DNA of 64,000 nt, taken from positions 1 to 64,000 of the forward strand of contig NZ_JAKVIM010000017.1 of assembly GCF_022601715.1 (NCBI RefSeq). Direction: 5' to 3'. Each line of letters opens with the position of its first letter. Positions within the stretch are counted from its first letter, which is position 1. Of the stretch, positions 49,511 through 59,309 are shown piece by piece. The stretch is from Acinetobacter zhairuonensis (GTDB lineage Bacteria > Pseudomonadota > Gammaproteobacteria > Pseudomonadales > Moraxellaceae). Made by a program: the position numbers and the translations under genes. Under the pieces are notes generated by a model, which saw only the letters and a program-made list of their open reading frames with translations, made no database searches and was not told where the DNA came from.

Positions 49511-50569
49511 GTGAAAAATTCTAAGAAGTCATTCATGCATGTGTTGAGTATGTCCATTCTACTCAGCCTGAGTTCAACAAGCTTTGCTGAACTCGTCATT
49601 AATCCTTCCTCGGGGAGTACAGGTCAGGCTTCGATGAGCTGGTCTTCAGAGGAAGCAAGTCAATTATTAAATAGTGATGTTTCTGCGCTCGGCGAGGAAA
49701 TATCTCCGCAGGGTTCAACCAAAGTGACCACCACGGTTCGCAGTTCAAATGGGGTACCCACCTATTCTGCACCAAAAACGGTTCACATTATTGATACCTC
49801 TGCAGGCTATATTAGCCAACCTTCTGTAAGTGCCCGTGCCGCGCTGGTCATGGATGCACAAACAGGTGAAGTACTCTATAGTAAAAATACCAATACCGCT
49901 TTACCGATCGCATCTATTACCAAATTAATGACCGCGGTTGTGATTGCTGATGCACGTTTAGACATGACAGAAGAAATTACATTACAGTCGATTGATTTTG
50001 CAGGGGCGGGCGGTAAAAACTCAAGTTCGACCTTACGTGCGGGCGATAGCATGAACCGTGCTGAAGCGTTGCTTTTTGCTTTAATGAAATCAGAAAATCC
50101 AGCAGCGGCAGCGTTAGCGCGAACGTATCCAGGAGGACGTAGTGCTTTTATTGCTGCAATGAATGCCAAAGCGCGTGCGTTAGGCATGAACTCAACCCAT
50201 TATGTTGAGTCTACAGGTTTAGACCCACACAATGTAGCTTCAGCACGTGACTTGGGTATCTTGGTTAGTACTGCATCACAGTATGGTTTAATTCGTCAGT
50301 TTTCAACGACAGCAAGTTATGATTTTAACTTGGGATATCGCGTCCTAAAATCAAACAATACCAATGCTTTAGTCCGTAATGGCGGTTGGAATATCAACCT
50401 GTCTAAAACAGGTTATATCAATGAGGCAGGGCGTTGTGTCGTAATGCATACCACCTTGAACTCACGCCCTGCGGTTGTGGTAATTCTCGGTGCAAGTTCG
50501 ACACAAAATCGTAATAATGATGCGACGAGTTTAATGACTTGGGCAAGCCAATTACCAAAACGCATCTAA
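49511..50569 (+). CDS. pbpG: D-alanyl-D-alanine endopeptidase (PBP7/8)
   Basis: A 352-residue periplasmic low-molecular-mass penicillin-binding protein that cuts peptidoglycan cross-links. A signal peptide (about 1-26, ending TSFA) is followed by a low-complexity linker and the S11 core. The three active-site motifs are SITK near residue 136, SEN near 196 and KTG near 300. In A. baumannii PbpG contributes to serum resistance. The codon at 49511 lies at the end of a possible leader with no strong ribosome binding site. Confidence 0.92.
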   Translation: MKNSKKSFMHVLSMSILLSLSSTSFAELVINPSSGSTGQASMSWSSEEASQLLNSDVSALGEEISPQGSTKVTTTVRSSNGVPTYSAPKTVHIIDTSAGYISQPSVSARAALVMDAQTGEVLYSKNTNTALPIASITKLMTAVVIADARLDMTEEITLQSIDFAGAGGKNSSSTLRAGDSMNRAEALLFALMKSENPAAAALARTYPGGRSAFIAAMNAKARALGMNSTHYVESTGLDPHNVASARDLGILVSTASQYGLIRQFSTTASYDFNLGYRVLKSNNTNALVRNGGWNINLSKTGYINEAGRCVVMHTTLNSRPAVVVILGASSTQNRNNDATSLMTWASQLPKRI

Positions 50570-50593
50570 ATTTTAATTCATTCCTAGATTCAG

Positions 50594-50623
50594 AAAAAAC
50601 TCTTCTTTAGGAAGAGTTTTTTT
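50594..50623 (+). terminator. Rho-independent terminator after pbpG
   Basis: AAAAAACTCTTC, TTTAG loop, GAAGAGTTTTTTT: strong stem and T-run. Confidence 0.93.
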
Positions 50624-50696
50624 ATGGCGAGCATTGAAGAAAATAGGGTGAGGACTTTACTGGGTCTATAGCACTTAAGACGCATTGCTTAAGGCA

Positions 50697-50726
50697 ATAA
50701 AAAAACCAGTTGCGAGCAACTGGTTT
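50697..50726 (-). terminator. Rho-independent terminator after thrC
   Basis: On the minus strand AAAACCAGTTGC, a 3-base loop, GCAACTGGTTTTTTT, 24 bp past the thrC stop. Confidence 0.9.
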
Positions 50727-50749
50727 TGGAATGCAATGTGCTTCTAGGC

Positions 50750-51889
50750 TTACATATTTGAAAGAATAGAGTCTTTTACTTGCGACATGGTTGCATCAAT
50801 AGACAACATTACCGCATCCGCACATTGCTTGATAGCTGTATCTGGATCTTTTAAGCCATTACCTGTTACGGTGCAGACAATCACAGAACCTTCAGCAATT
50901 TTACCTGCTTTAATGTCACGGATTGCACCACCAATCGAAGCAGCAGATGCAGGTTCAACAAATACGCCTTCATACATAGAAAGTAAACGTTGTGCTTCTA
51001 AGATTTCAGCATCTTGTAGCTCATCGAACCAACCTTTAGAGTCACGTACGACTGCTTTAGCATGATTCCAGCTTTGTGGGTTACCAATACGAATCGCAGT
51101 TGCAACGGTTTCAGGCTGTTCAACTGGCGCACCGCGTAAGAACGGAGCAGCACCCGAAGCTTGATAACCCACCATGGTTGGTAAGCCTTCAGGTTTAGGG
51201 CCGGTGAATTGGTCTGTTGCAGCATCATAAACCACTTGTTCAAACTGATCAGCAGGTTGGTTGGCAACAGCCTCGGTATAACCCATCCAGTGCGCAGTGA
51301 TGTTTCCTGCATTACCTACAGGTAGGCAGTGATAGTCTGGCGCACGACCTAAAGCTTCAACGATTTCATAAGCAATGGTTTTTTGACCTTGTAAACGGTA
51401 TGGATTAATCGAGTTTACAATTGTCACAGGCGCTTGATCGGCAACTTCTTTAACTAGGCGCATACCATCGTCAAAGTTTCCACGAATTTGCATCGTGATT
51501 GCACCGTACATCATTGCTTGAGCCATTTTACCCATGGCAATTTTGCCCTCAGGAATGAGCACAAATGCTTTGATGCCCGCACGCGCGGCATATGCTGCTG
51601 CAGCGGCAGAAGTGTTACCTGTAGATGCACAGATAATTGCTTTTGAACCCTCTTCAACCGCTTTGGTCACAGCCATGGTCATGCCGCGGTCTTTGAATGA
51701 ACCTGTCGGGTTCAAGCCTTCGTACTTCACATAAATTTCAACATCTTTACCAATAATACGTGGAATATTCTCCAACTTAATCAGCGGGGTATTACCTTCG
51801 CCTAAAGAGATTCCACGAGTAGTAGCAGACACTGGTAAACGGTCACGATAACGGTCAACTAAACCAGTATAACGATTGGCATTCGACAT
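50750..51889 (-). CDS. thrC: Threonine synthase
   Basis: A 379-residue pyridoxal-phosphate enzyme that converts O-phosphohomoserine to threonine. The PLP lysine lies in NPTGSFKDRGM near residue 60, the phosphate-binding loop in CASTGNTSAAAAAYAAR near 85, and SLGEGNTPL near the N-terminus. It belongs to the shorter threonine synthase class. The start at 51889 (MSNANRYTGL) has GGAAC upstream; an upstream in-frame start at 51922 overlaps a hairpin and is less likely. It follows hom with only a hairpin between. Confidence 0.96.
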   Translation of the reverse strand: MSNANRYTGLVDRYRDRLPVSATTRGISLGEGNTPLIKLENIPRIIGKDVEIYVKYEGLNPTGSFKDRGMTMAVTKAVEEGSKAIICASTGNTSAAAAAYAARAGIKAFVLIPEGKIAMGKMAQAMMYGAITMQIRGNFDDGMRLVKEVADQAPVTIVNSINPYRLQGQKTIAYEIVEALGRAPDYHCLPVGNAGNITAHWMGYTEAVANQPADQFEQVVYDAATDQFTGPKPEGLPTMVGYQASGAAPFLRGAPVEQPETVATAIRIGNPQSWNHAKAVVRDSKGWFDELQDAEILEAQRLLSMYEGVFVEPASAASIGGAIRDIKAGKIAEGSVIVCTVTGNGLKDPDTAIKQCADAVMLSIDATMSQVKDSILSNM

Positions 51890-51919
51890 GATGATGTTCC
51901 AATTATGGGTAGAGCTTGG

Positions 51920-51940
51920 CAAGGGGGAATCGCCCCCTTG
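51920..51940 (-). other. Hairpin in the hom-thrC intergenic region
   Basis: CAAGGGGG, AATCG loop, CCCCCTTG: a GC-rich perfect 8-bp stem in a 57-bp gap inside the operon, without a U-run. It may be an mRNA-processing or stabilising element, or affect thrC translation. Confidence 0.6.
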
Positions 51941-51946
51941 ACCCGA

Positions 51947-53251
51947 TTAATTATCAAGCGATTCTAAACGAATTCGCACAATTTCGCCATGAATAGCTGG
52001 CAAGGCTTGGATTTGCTGTAACGCTTCATCCATCTTTGATTCAACCACTGGATCGGTCAGAATCACGATAGGAATCAGGTCTTTTAAGCGTGACTGCTGC
52101 ATGATGGCGTCAATGCTGATGCCTTCACGACTCAGAATGGTCGTAACATCTGCAAGAACACCCGTTTGGTCTTCAGCATTTACGCGAATGTAGTATCCCG
52201 TGGTCATTTCTTCACGACTGAGGATTGGCATATCGGTTAATGCTTCAAAGGCTAACTGAGGAATGGTGCCTGCACCATCTTCGGTATAAGAGATATCACG
52301 TACGATATCAATGACATCGGCAACAACGGCAGATGCAGTCGGACCTGCGCCAGCACCCGCGCCATAATACAACGTCGGACCTACGGCATTGGCTTGAACC
52401 AGAACGGCATTTTTTACACCATTAACATTGGCAATCAGCTCTTCCGCAGGAATTAAGGTTGGATGAACACGGAGTTCAATGCCTTTTTCAGTGCGGCGCG
52501 CAATACCTAAATGTTTAATGCGGAAACCGAGTTCTTCAGCATATTTCACATCTTGTGCTGTGACTTTGCTGATACCTTCGGTATAAACCTTGTCAAACTG
52601 TAAAGGAATACCAAATGCACAAGAGGCTAAAATCGTGAGTTTATGTGCAGCATCAATGCCTTCAACGTCAAAGGTTGGATCGGCTTCGGCATAACCCAAT
52701 TCTTGCGCTTCTTGTAGAACATCCTCAAAGGCACGACCTTTGTCACGCATTTCAGTCAGAATGAAATTACCTGTACCGTTAATAATGCCTGCCAACCAGT
52801 CAATTTTGTTGGCAGCCAGACCTTCACGGATTACTTTAATAATTGGAATACCGCCAGCAACCGCAGCTTCATAGGCGATTTGTACGGCATTGTCTTCAGC
52901 TGCTTTGAATAATTCATTGCCATGTTCGGCAAGCAGGGCTTTGTTTGCAGTAACCACTTGTTTGCCATGTTTAATGGCTTCCATGATCACGTCATAGGCA
53001 GGATGAATACCACCCATTAATTCAACAACGACATCAACATCTGGTTGACGTACGATGTCCATCAGGTCGGCACTTTGTTTGATTGAATCTGGAAGATCAA
53101 GGTCAGGGCGAGGACGACGGGTACCCACGTGGGTAATTTCAATTCCTCGACCGGTGCGACGTTTGATCTCAGCAGCGTTTTCTTTTAGTAGTTTAAGGGC
53201 ACCACCACCCACAGTACCAAGACCGAGGATTGCCAGACGAACTGGTTTCAC
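51947..53251 (-). CDS. hom: Homoserine dehydrogenase
   Basis: A 434-residue enzyme that reduces aspartate semialdehyde to homoserine for threonine and methionine. The NAD(P) motif AILGLGTVGGGAL near residue 6, the catalytic-domain GIINGTGNFIL near 175 and a C-terminal ACT domain (about 350-430, for threonine feedback) are visible. I prefer the GTG at 53251 (MKPVRLAILG), which has GGAG six bases upstream; an ATG at 53275 adds eight residues. It precedes thrC on the same strand in the familiar xerD-dsbC-hom-thrC order. Confidence 0.95.
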   Translation of the reverse strand: MKPVRLAILGLGTVGGGALKLLKENAAEIKRRTGRGIEITHVGTRRPRPDLDLPDSIKQSADLMDIVRQPDVDVVVELMGGIHPAYDVIMEAIKHGKQVVTANKALLAEHGNELFKAAEDNAVQIAYEAAVAGGIPIIKVIREGLAANKIDWLAGIINGTGNFILTEMRDKGRAFEDVLQEAQELGYAEADPTFDVEGIDAAHKLTILASCAFGIPLQFDKVYTEGISKVTAQDVKYAEELGFRIKHLGIARRTEKGIELRVHPTLIPAEELIANVNGVKNAVLVQANAVGPTLYYGAGAGAGPTASAVVADVIDIVRDISYTEDGAGTIPQLAFEALTDMPILSREEMTTGYYIRVNAEDQTGVLADVTTILSREGISIDAIMQQSRLKDLIPIVILTDPVVESKMDEALQQIQALPAIHGEIVRIRLESLDN

Positions 53252-53300
53252 GTCACACTCCATATATTTCTTCAATTTTACGCGAGTCTAGATCATAGCT

Positions 53301-53330
53301 AAAAAAACGCTCAGACTCTAGGGTAGAGCG
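53301..53330 (-). terminator. Terminator after dsbC
   Basis: On the minus strand CGCTC, a 13-base loop and GAGCG are followed by a seven-T run. The stem is short, so termination may be partial and allow read-through to hom. Confidence 0.65.
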
Positions 53331-53375
53331 AAGATAATCTCTACCTATAACTAATAGTAAAATAACAAATAAAAA

Positions 53376-54191
53376 TTAGTTATTTAAGCGCTTGTCTAAT
53401 TCTTCAGGACTGAGGTATCCACCGAGGTAAACCCCCTCAGTATTGTAAATTGCAGGTGTACCGTTCACGCCCATATTCAGACCGAGTTGATATTGCTCAC
53501 GGACTGGATTTTTACATGTGGCTGGCGGCAATTGCGCACCTGCGATGGCTTGGTCAAATGCGGCATGGCGGTCTGCACTGCACCATACGCTTTCCATTGC
53601 AGGCATGAATTGTTCGCCACGTGGCCATGCAATGTAACGAACTTCAATACCTTTGGCGGTAATTTCAGGAATATGCTCATGTAGTTTGTGGCAATACGGA
53701 CAGCTGGCATCGGTAAAGACGTAAATCACATGTTTGGTTTTGCCTTGGGCAGGATAGACCAAGAGATCTTCTGTTTTTAGGCTGGCTAAATGTTTTTTAT
53801 TGGCTGCTGCTTGTAGATTGTCGCTGACATTATGCAGTTGTTTGTCACCTAAACGGATGACATCGCCTTGAATCAGGAACTTACCATCGCTAGTGGCATA
53901 AACCGAGCTCATGCCTTCTAGATTGATCCAATAGAGGTTTGGAACTTCAGTGGCTTTTACATCGATAATTTTGGCATTAAGACCCGCAGTTTTAAAATGT
54001 TGTTCCAGCGTTTTGATTAAACGCTGCTGTGCATTACGCTCGGAAAGATTAGAGGCTTCACCTGTTGCAGGGGCACTCGCCGTTAAGGTGTTTTGCTTTT
54101 TGTCATCATTATTTGAATTGGAACATGCCGTGAGGGCTAAACTGCCTGCCAAGGTACATGCAATAAATAATTTTGTGCGGGTAAATGACAT
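53376..54191 (-). CDS. dsbC: Thiol:disulfide interchange protein DsbC, lipoprotein type
   Basis: A 271-residue periplasmic disulfide isomerase. The N-terminal signal has a lipobox-like LTAC ending at about residue 23, so the protein may be lipidated, unlike E. coli DsbC. A DsbC/G dimerisation domain (about 60-125) is followed by the thioredoxin-like domain with CPYC in FTDASCPYCHKLHEHI. The ATG at 54191 (MSFTRTK) is chosen over a TTG two codons upstream. It lies between xerD and hom as in Pseudomonas. Confidence 0.9.
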   Translation of the reverse strand: MSFTRTKLFIACTLAGSLALTACSNSNNDDKKQNTLTASAPATGEASNLSERNAQQRLIKTLEQHFKTAGLNAKIIDVKATEVPNLYWINLEGMSSVYATSDGKFLIQGDVIRLGDKQLHNVSDNLQAAANKKHLASLKTEDLLVYPAQGKTKHVIYVFTDASCPYCHKLHEHIPEITAKGIEVRYIAWPRGEQFMPAMESVWCSADRHAAFDQAIAGAQLPPATCKNPVREQYQLGLNMGVNGTPAIYNTEGVYLGGYLSPEELDKRLNN

Positions 54192-54299
54192 ATACAACCC
54201 TTTCTTTTAGGTATAGAAACTGGACGCTAGCATAGCAAAAAAATCTTTCGTGCGTTGTATTTCTTGGTGGACACTATTGTGAAGCGAATCTAACTTTAT

Positions 54300-55217
54300 T
54301 TAAGCACGTGGATGAAACTCAGCATGTAATTGCTGCATACGGACTTGTGCCACATGGGTATAAATTTGCGTGGTCGATAAATCGCTATGCCCCAATAACA
54401 CTTGTACCACGCGTAAATCAGCTCCGTGATTGAGTAGATGGGTGGCAAAAGCATGCCGTAAAGTATGCGGGGAAAGTTCAGCTTGAATCCCTGCCTGTAG
54501 GGCATAACGTTTAATTGCATACCAGAAGTTTTGCCGACTCATGATGCCGCCCTGCTGGGTGAGGAACACATAGTCAGTTGCCGATTTATACAGACTCGGT
54601 CGGGCTTGTGCCAAATATCTTTCAATCCACTGGCAAGCGACTTGTCCTAAGGGAACCAAGCGTTCTTTATTACCTTTACCGACAATCCTTAAGTAGCCTT
54701 GTTTTAAATTGATCAGTTCTAAACGTAAATTTAACAATTCTGATACACGTAGACCGCAGGCATACAAGACTTCAAACATGGCACGATCACGTAAGCCCAA
54801 AGCGGTATTGGTATCTGGAGCAAGAATCAGGGCTTCAACATCTTGTTCTGAAAGATCTTTAGGTAAGGCACGTCCAATTTTCGGAGTGCGATGACTGGCA
54901 ACTGGATTGTCACTCCGCAGCTTTTGTTCTCTTAAAAATTTAAAAAATGAACGTAGGGCGGACAGGCTACGAGCGATGGAGCGCGGACTTTTACCTTGTT
55001 GCGTCAGGTTAAGCAATACATCCGCAATGTCTTCACTTTGCCAATCCAGCATGATTTTTTCATGACATTCGCTACATTGAATTAAATCGGACAAATAAGC
55101 ATTGCGCGTGTGGGGACTAACGGTTTGGGCAATCAGATAGTCACGGAAACCCTGAAGAAAGCTGAGATTTTCTGGAATTTGGACAGGGGTGGGGATTCTA
55201 GGTTTTTTATTTAACAT
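54300..55217 (-). CDS. xerD: Site-specific tyrosine recombinase XerD
   Basis: A 305-residue recombinase that resolves chromosome dimers at dif with XerC. The N-terminal SAM-like core-binding domain (about 15-100) is followed by the catalytic domain with the expected residues: Arg in CGLRVSELL, Lys in GKGNKERLVP, His/Arg in HTLRHAFATH, His in LLGHSDLSTTQ and Tyr in IYTH. I call XerD rather than XerC because of the adjacent dsbC and hom. Starts at 55217 (MLNKKP) or 55256 are both possible. Confidence 0.9.
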   Translation of the reverse strand: MLNKKPRIPTPVQIPENLSFLQGFRDYLIAQTVSPHTRNAYLSDLIQCSECHEKIMLDWQSEDIADVLLNLTQQGKSPRSIARSLSALRSFFKFLREQKLRSDNPVASHRTPKIGRALPKDLSEQDVEALILAPDTNTALGLRDRAMFEVLYACGLRVSELLNLRLELINLKQGYLRIVGKGNKERLVPLGQVACQWIERYLAQARPSLYKSATDYVFLTQQGGIMSRQNFWYAIKRYALQAGIQAELSPHTLRHAFATHLLNHGADLRVVQVLLGHSDLSTTQIYTHVAQVRMQQLHAEFHPRA

Positions 55218-55333
55218 CTTAGCTTCAGATTCAGGAAACCGATTTAGAATGACCATCTTAACTAATTTTACGACATTTTTCTGGATTGACCTTGTGGTAT
55301 AAAGTGAATGCGAATTGGAATCAAACCTTATTT

Positions 55334-55352
55334 GGTAATTATTCTCATTTGC
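55334..55352 (+). promoter_or_regulatory. Fur box overlapping the feoA promoter
   Basis: The 19 bp beginning GGTAATTATTCTC agree with the palindromic Fur consensus (GATAATGATTATCATTATC) at 14 positions by eye. A -10-like TATACT lies just downstream at about 55356-55361, so bound Fur-Fe would cover the promoter. This places the transcript start near 55370. Confidence 0.65.
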
Positions 55353-55388
55353 TTGTATACTACAGAAAATATTATAGGGTTTAGTGCG

Positions 55389-55652
55389 GTGCTTTTATCT
55401 GATTTGAAAGTCAAGCAAACAGCCATCATCCGTAACGTCAAACGTCAGGTGGATGGTGATGCGGCTCAGACCGACCTTGTGGCCAGCCGTTTGGAGACTT
55501 TGGGTTTTATACCTGGGACTTCGGTTCAGGTGGTGACTAAAGGTATTTTTGGTGGCGATCCGATTTTAATTCAGATTGGATTTACCCGTTTCGCACTAAG
55601 AAAAATTGAAGCAGCCAAAATTGAAGTCGATATGGAAGGAGCACCTGCATGA
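55389..55652 (+). CDS. feoA: Ferrous iron transport protein A
   Basis: An 87-residue SH3-like cytoplasmic protein that supports FeoB-mediated ferrous iron uptake. The core reads TDLVASRLETLGFIPGTSVQVV and ILIQIGFTRFALRK, typical of the family. The frame is open from 55308, but the Fur box and promoter lie inside that extension, so I start at GTG 55389 (MLLSDLKVKQ). Its last codon overlaps feoB (ATGA). Confidence 0.9.
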   Translation: MLLSDLKVKQTAIIRNVKRQVDGDAAQTDLVASRLETLGFIPGTSVQVVTKGIFGGDPILIQIGFTRFALRKIEAAKIEVDMEGAPA

Positions 55653-57505
55653 GTGATGCGTTGCGTATTGCCCTTGTTGGGAATCCTAACTGCGGTAAAA
55701 CCTCTTTATTTAACCATTTAACGGGAACCCGTCAGAAAGTTGCCAACTATGCTGGGGTAACGGTTGAGCGTAAAATGGGGCAGTTCTCTTTGCCTTCAGG
55801 CAAGCCTGTACGTGTTTTGGACTTGCCAGGGACTTATAGCCTAGATGCGACCAGTCCTGACGAAGCCATCACCCGTGATGTAGTACAAGGTAAAATTGCT
55901 GAAGAAGGTCATCAGGATGCATTTTTATGCGTGGTGGATGCCACCAACTTAAAACTGCATTTAGGTTTGGTACTGGAAATGATCGAATTGGGACGTCCAA
56001 TTCTGTTGGTACTGAACATGATGGACGAAGCACGTCGTCGTGGCATGCAAATCAATACCCAGAAACTGTCTGAACGTTTGGGTATTCCTGTGGCAGAAAC
56101 CGTTGCTGTGCGCAATGCAGGCATTGAAAATTTACTCAATGCTTTAGATCAGGCTAAATATACCGTACCGCATACTGAACTCAGTGGTTTGAAAGGCTCG
56201 CATCATCAAAAAATCGAAACGATTTTGCATGACGTGGTGCAATACGCTGATCAAGAAGATAAGCGTTCTGATTTCCTTGATAAGATTTTCTTACATCCTG
56301 TACTTGGTTTAGTCACCCTTGCTGTGATGATGTTCGTCATTTTCCAAGCGGTTTTTGCTTGGGCAGCACCGTTTATGGATGGGATTGAAAGCCTATTTGG
56401 CTGGTTGGGCGAAGTGATCGGGGCTTATATTTCCCATCCTTTACTGAATAGCTTGGTGGTCGATGGAATTATTGCAGGCGCTGGTGGCGTAGTGGTGTTC
56501 TTGCCGCAGATTATTATCCTGTTCTTCTTTATTTTAGTGTTGGAAGAATCGGGTTATTTACCTCGTGCCGCATTCCTATTGGATAAATTAATGTTTAAAG
56601 CGGGCTTAAGTGGTCGTGCCTTTATTCCATTGTTATCCAGTTTCGCTTGTGCGGTACCCGGCATTATGGCAACCCGTAGTATCAGTGACCCACGTGATCG
56701 TTTAACCACGATTTTTGTCGCACCGTTGATGACTTGTTCGGCACGTTTGCCAGTATATGCCTTGTTAATTGCCGCTTTCATCCCTGCGCAAACCGTATGG
56801 GGGATTTTCAATTTACAGGGTCTGGTGCTGTTCGCGCTGTATATGGCGGGTATTGTTAGTGCTTTGGCAGTCTCGTTCGTGTTGAAATTTTTCCAGAAAG
56901 ACAAGTCGCAACATGCCTTGTTGATGGAATTGCCAAGCTACCGTTTTCCCGATGTGAAAAGTGTTTGGATTGGTTTGTTGGACCGCACCAAAATCTTTAT
57001 GAAGCGTGTCGGGGGTATTATCTTTGCCTTATCTGTGCTGCTCTGGTTCTTGTGTACCTTCCCACAACCACCAGTCGGTGCAACCATGCCTGAGATTGAC
57101 TATTCCTTTGCAGGGATGCTCGGACATTTGATGCAACCGATTTTTGCTCCATTAGGCTTTAACTGGCAAATTTGTATTGCACTGATTCCAGCAATGGCTG
57201 CGCGTGAAGTGGTGGTGGCTGCGTTAGGGACCGTCTATGCCTTATCTGCGGTTGATGATGATGCCATGTCGCAAGGTTTGTCAGCATTGATTGGTGGCAG
57301 CAGTGATTTGGGTTGGTCATTGGCAACAGGCTTGTCATTACTGGTTTGGTTTGTTTACGCACCGCACTGTTTAGCTACTTTAGCAACGGTACGTCGTGAA
57401 ACAGGTTCATGGAAAACCGTGAGCTTTATGACGGCATATTTGTTTGGCTTGGCGTATTTGATGTCATTCCTGACCTATCAAATTGCCTCGCACTATTTCG
57501 GTTAA
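55649..57505 (+). CDS. feoB: Ferrous iron transport protein B
   Basis: A 618-residue inner-membrane Fe(II) transporter. The N-terminal G domain has G1 GNPNCGKTS at 11-19, G3 DLPG at 58-61 and G4 NMMD at 123-126. About eight helices follow, with Gate-type repeats (LLSSFACAVPGIMATRSI and IPAMAAREVVVAALGT). It is shorter than the E. coli protein (773 residues), mainly between the G domain and the membrane part and at the C-terminus. It is coupled to feoA and precedes a small Cys-rich gene. Confidence 0.95.
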   Translation: MSDALRIALVGNPNCGKTSLFNHLTGTRQKVANYAGVTVERKMGQFSLPSGKPVRVLDLPGTYSLDATSPDEAITRDVVQGKIAEEGHQDAFLCVVDATNLKLHLGLVLEMIELGRPILLVLNMMDEARRRGMQINTQKLSERLGIPVAETVAVRNAGIENLLNALDQAKYTVPHTELSGLKGSHHQKIETILHDVVQYADQEDKRSDFLDKIFLHPVLGLVTLAVMMFVIFQAVFAWAAPFMDGIESLFGWLGEVIGAYISHPLLNSLVVDGIIAGAGGVVVFLPQIIILFFFILVLEESGYLPRAAFLLDKLMFKAGLSGRAFIPLLSSFACAVPGIMATRSISDPRDRLTTIFVAPLMTCSARLPVYALLIAAFIPAQTVWGIFNLQGLVLFALYMAGIVSALAVSFVLKFFQKDKSQHALLMELPSYRFPDVKSVWIGLLDRTKIFMKRVGGIIFALSVLLWFLCTFPQPPVGATMPEIDYSFAGMLGHLMQPIFAPLGFNWQICIALIPAMAAREVVVAALGTVYALSAVDDDAMSQGLSALIGGSSDLGWSLATGLSLLVWFVYAPHCLATLATVRRETGSWKTVSFMTAYLFGLAYLMSFLTYQIASHYFG

Positions 57506-57525
57506 TCTGATGGGAGACTCTGAAC

Positions 57526-57780
57526 ATGGTTGAAATTCTGATTGTTGCAGTCTTGGTACTGTGGAGCACCGTGGTGGTGTTTAAGAAAGTTTTTCCGAAA
57601 ACAGCCAACAAAACCTTTGGAGCACTCGCAGTACTGACTCAAAAGCAGGGCTGGAATACGGTTTCAAAATGGTTAAAACCAGCACCAGTTGCAGGTTGTG
57701 GTGGCGGTTGTGGCTGTAGCCAAGACGATACACCCAGTGCAAATAAAAATACTGAAATTCAAGCAGTGAAGTGGAAATAA
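57526..57780 (+). CDS. FeoB-associated small Cys-rich membrane protein (DUF6587-like)
   Basis: An 84-residue protein with one N-terminal membrane helix (about 3-20), a basic stretch and a cytoplasmic Cys/Gly cluster CGGGCGC near residues 58-64. It lies 20 bp after feoB in the same operon, in the place of feoC, but is not FeoC-like. The cysteines may bind iron or a cluster, or protect or regulate FeoB; this is inference from context. Confidence 0.75.
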   Translation: MVEILIVAVLVLWSTVVVFKKVFPKTANKTFGALAVLTQKQGWNTVSKWLKPAPVAGCGGGCGCSQDDTPSANKNTEIQAVKWK

Positions 57781-57801
57781 GTAATTTTCCTCGTATCACA
57801 C

Positions 57802-57829
57802 AAAAGCCGTCAAATTCGACGGCTTTTTT
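57802..57829 (+). terminator. Rho-independent terminator of the feo operon
   Basis: AAAAGCCGTC, AAATTC loop, GACGGCTTTTTT, a short distance past the Cys-rich gene. Confidence 0.93.
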
Positions 57830-57897
57830 ACGCGCTGACACAAAAAAACAGAGAGAAAGTCAAAACAGAAAAAGCATTCAAAACAGCAAAGTGCTAA

Positions 57898-59286
<1,389 letters not shown>

Positions 59287-59309
59287 AAGAATGATAAGGA
59301 GAGAGTTGT

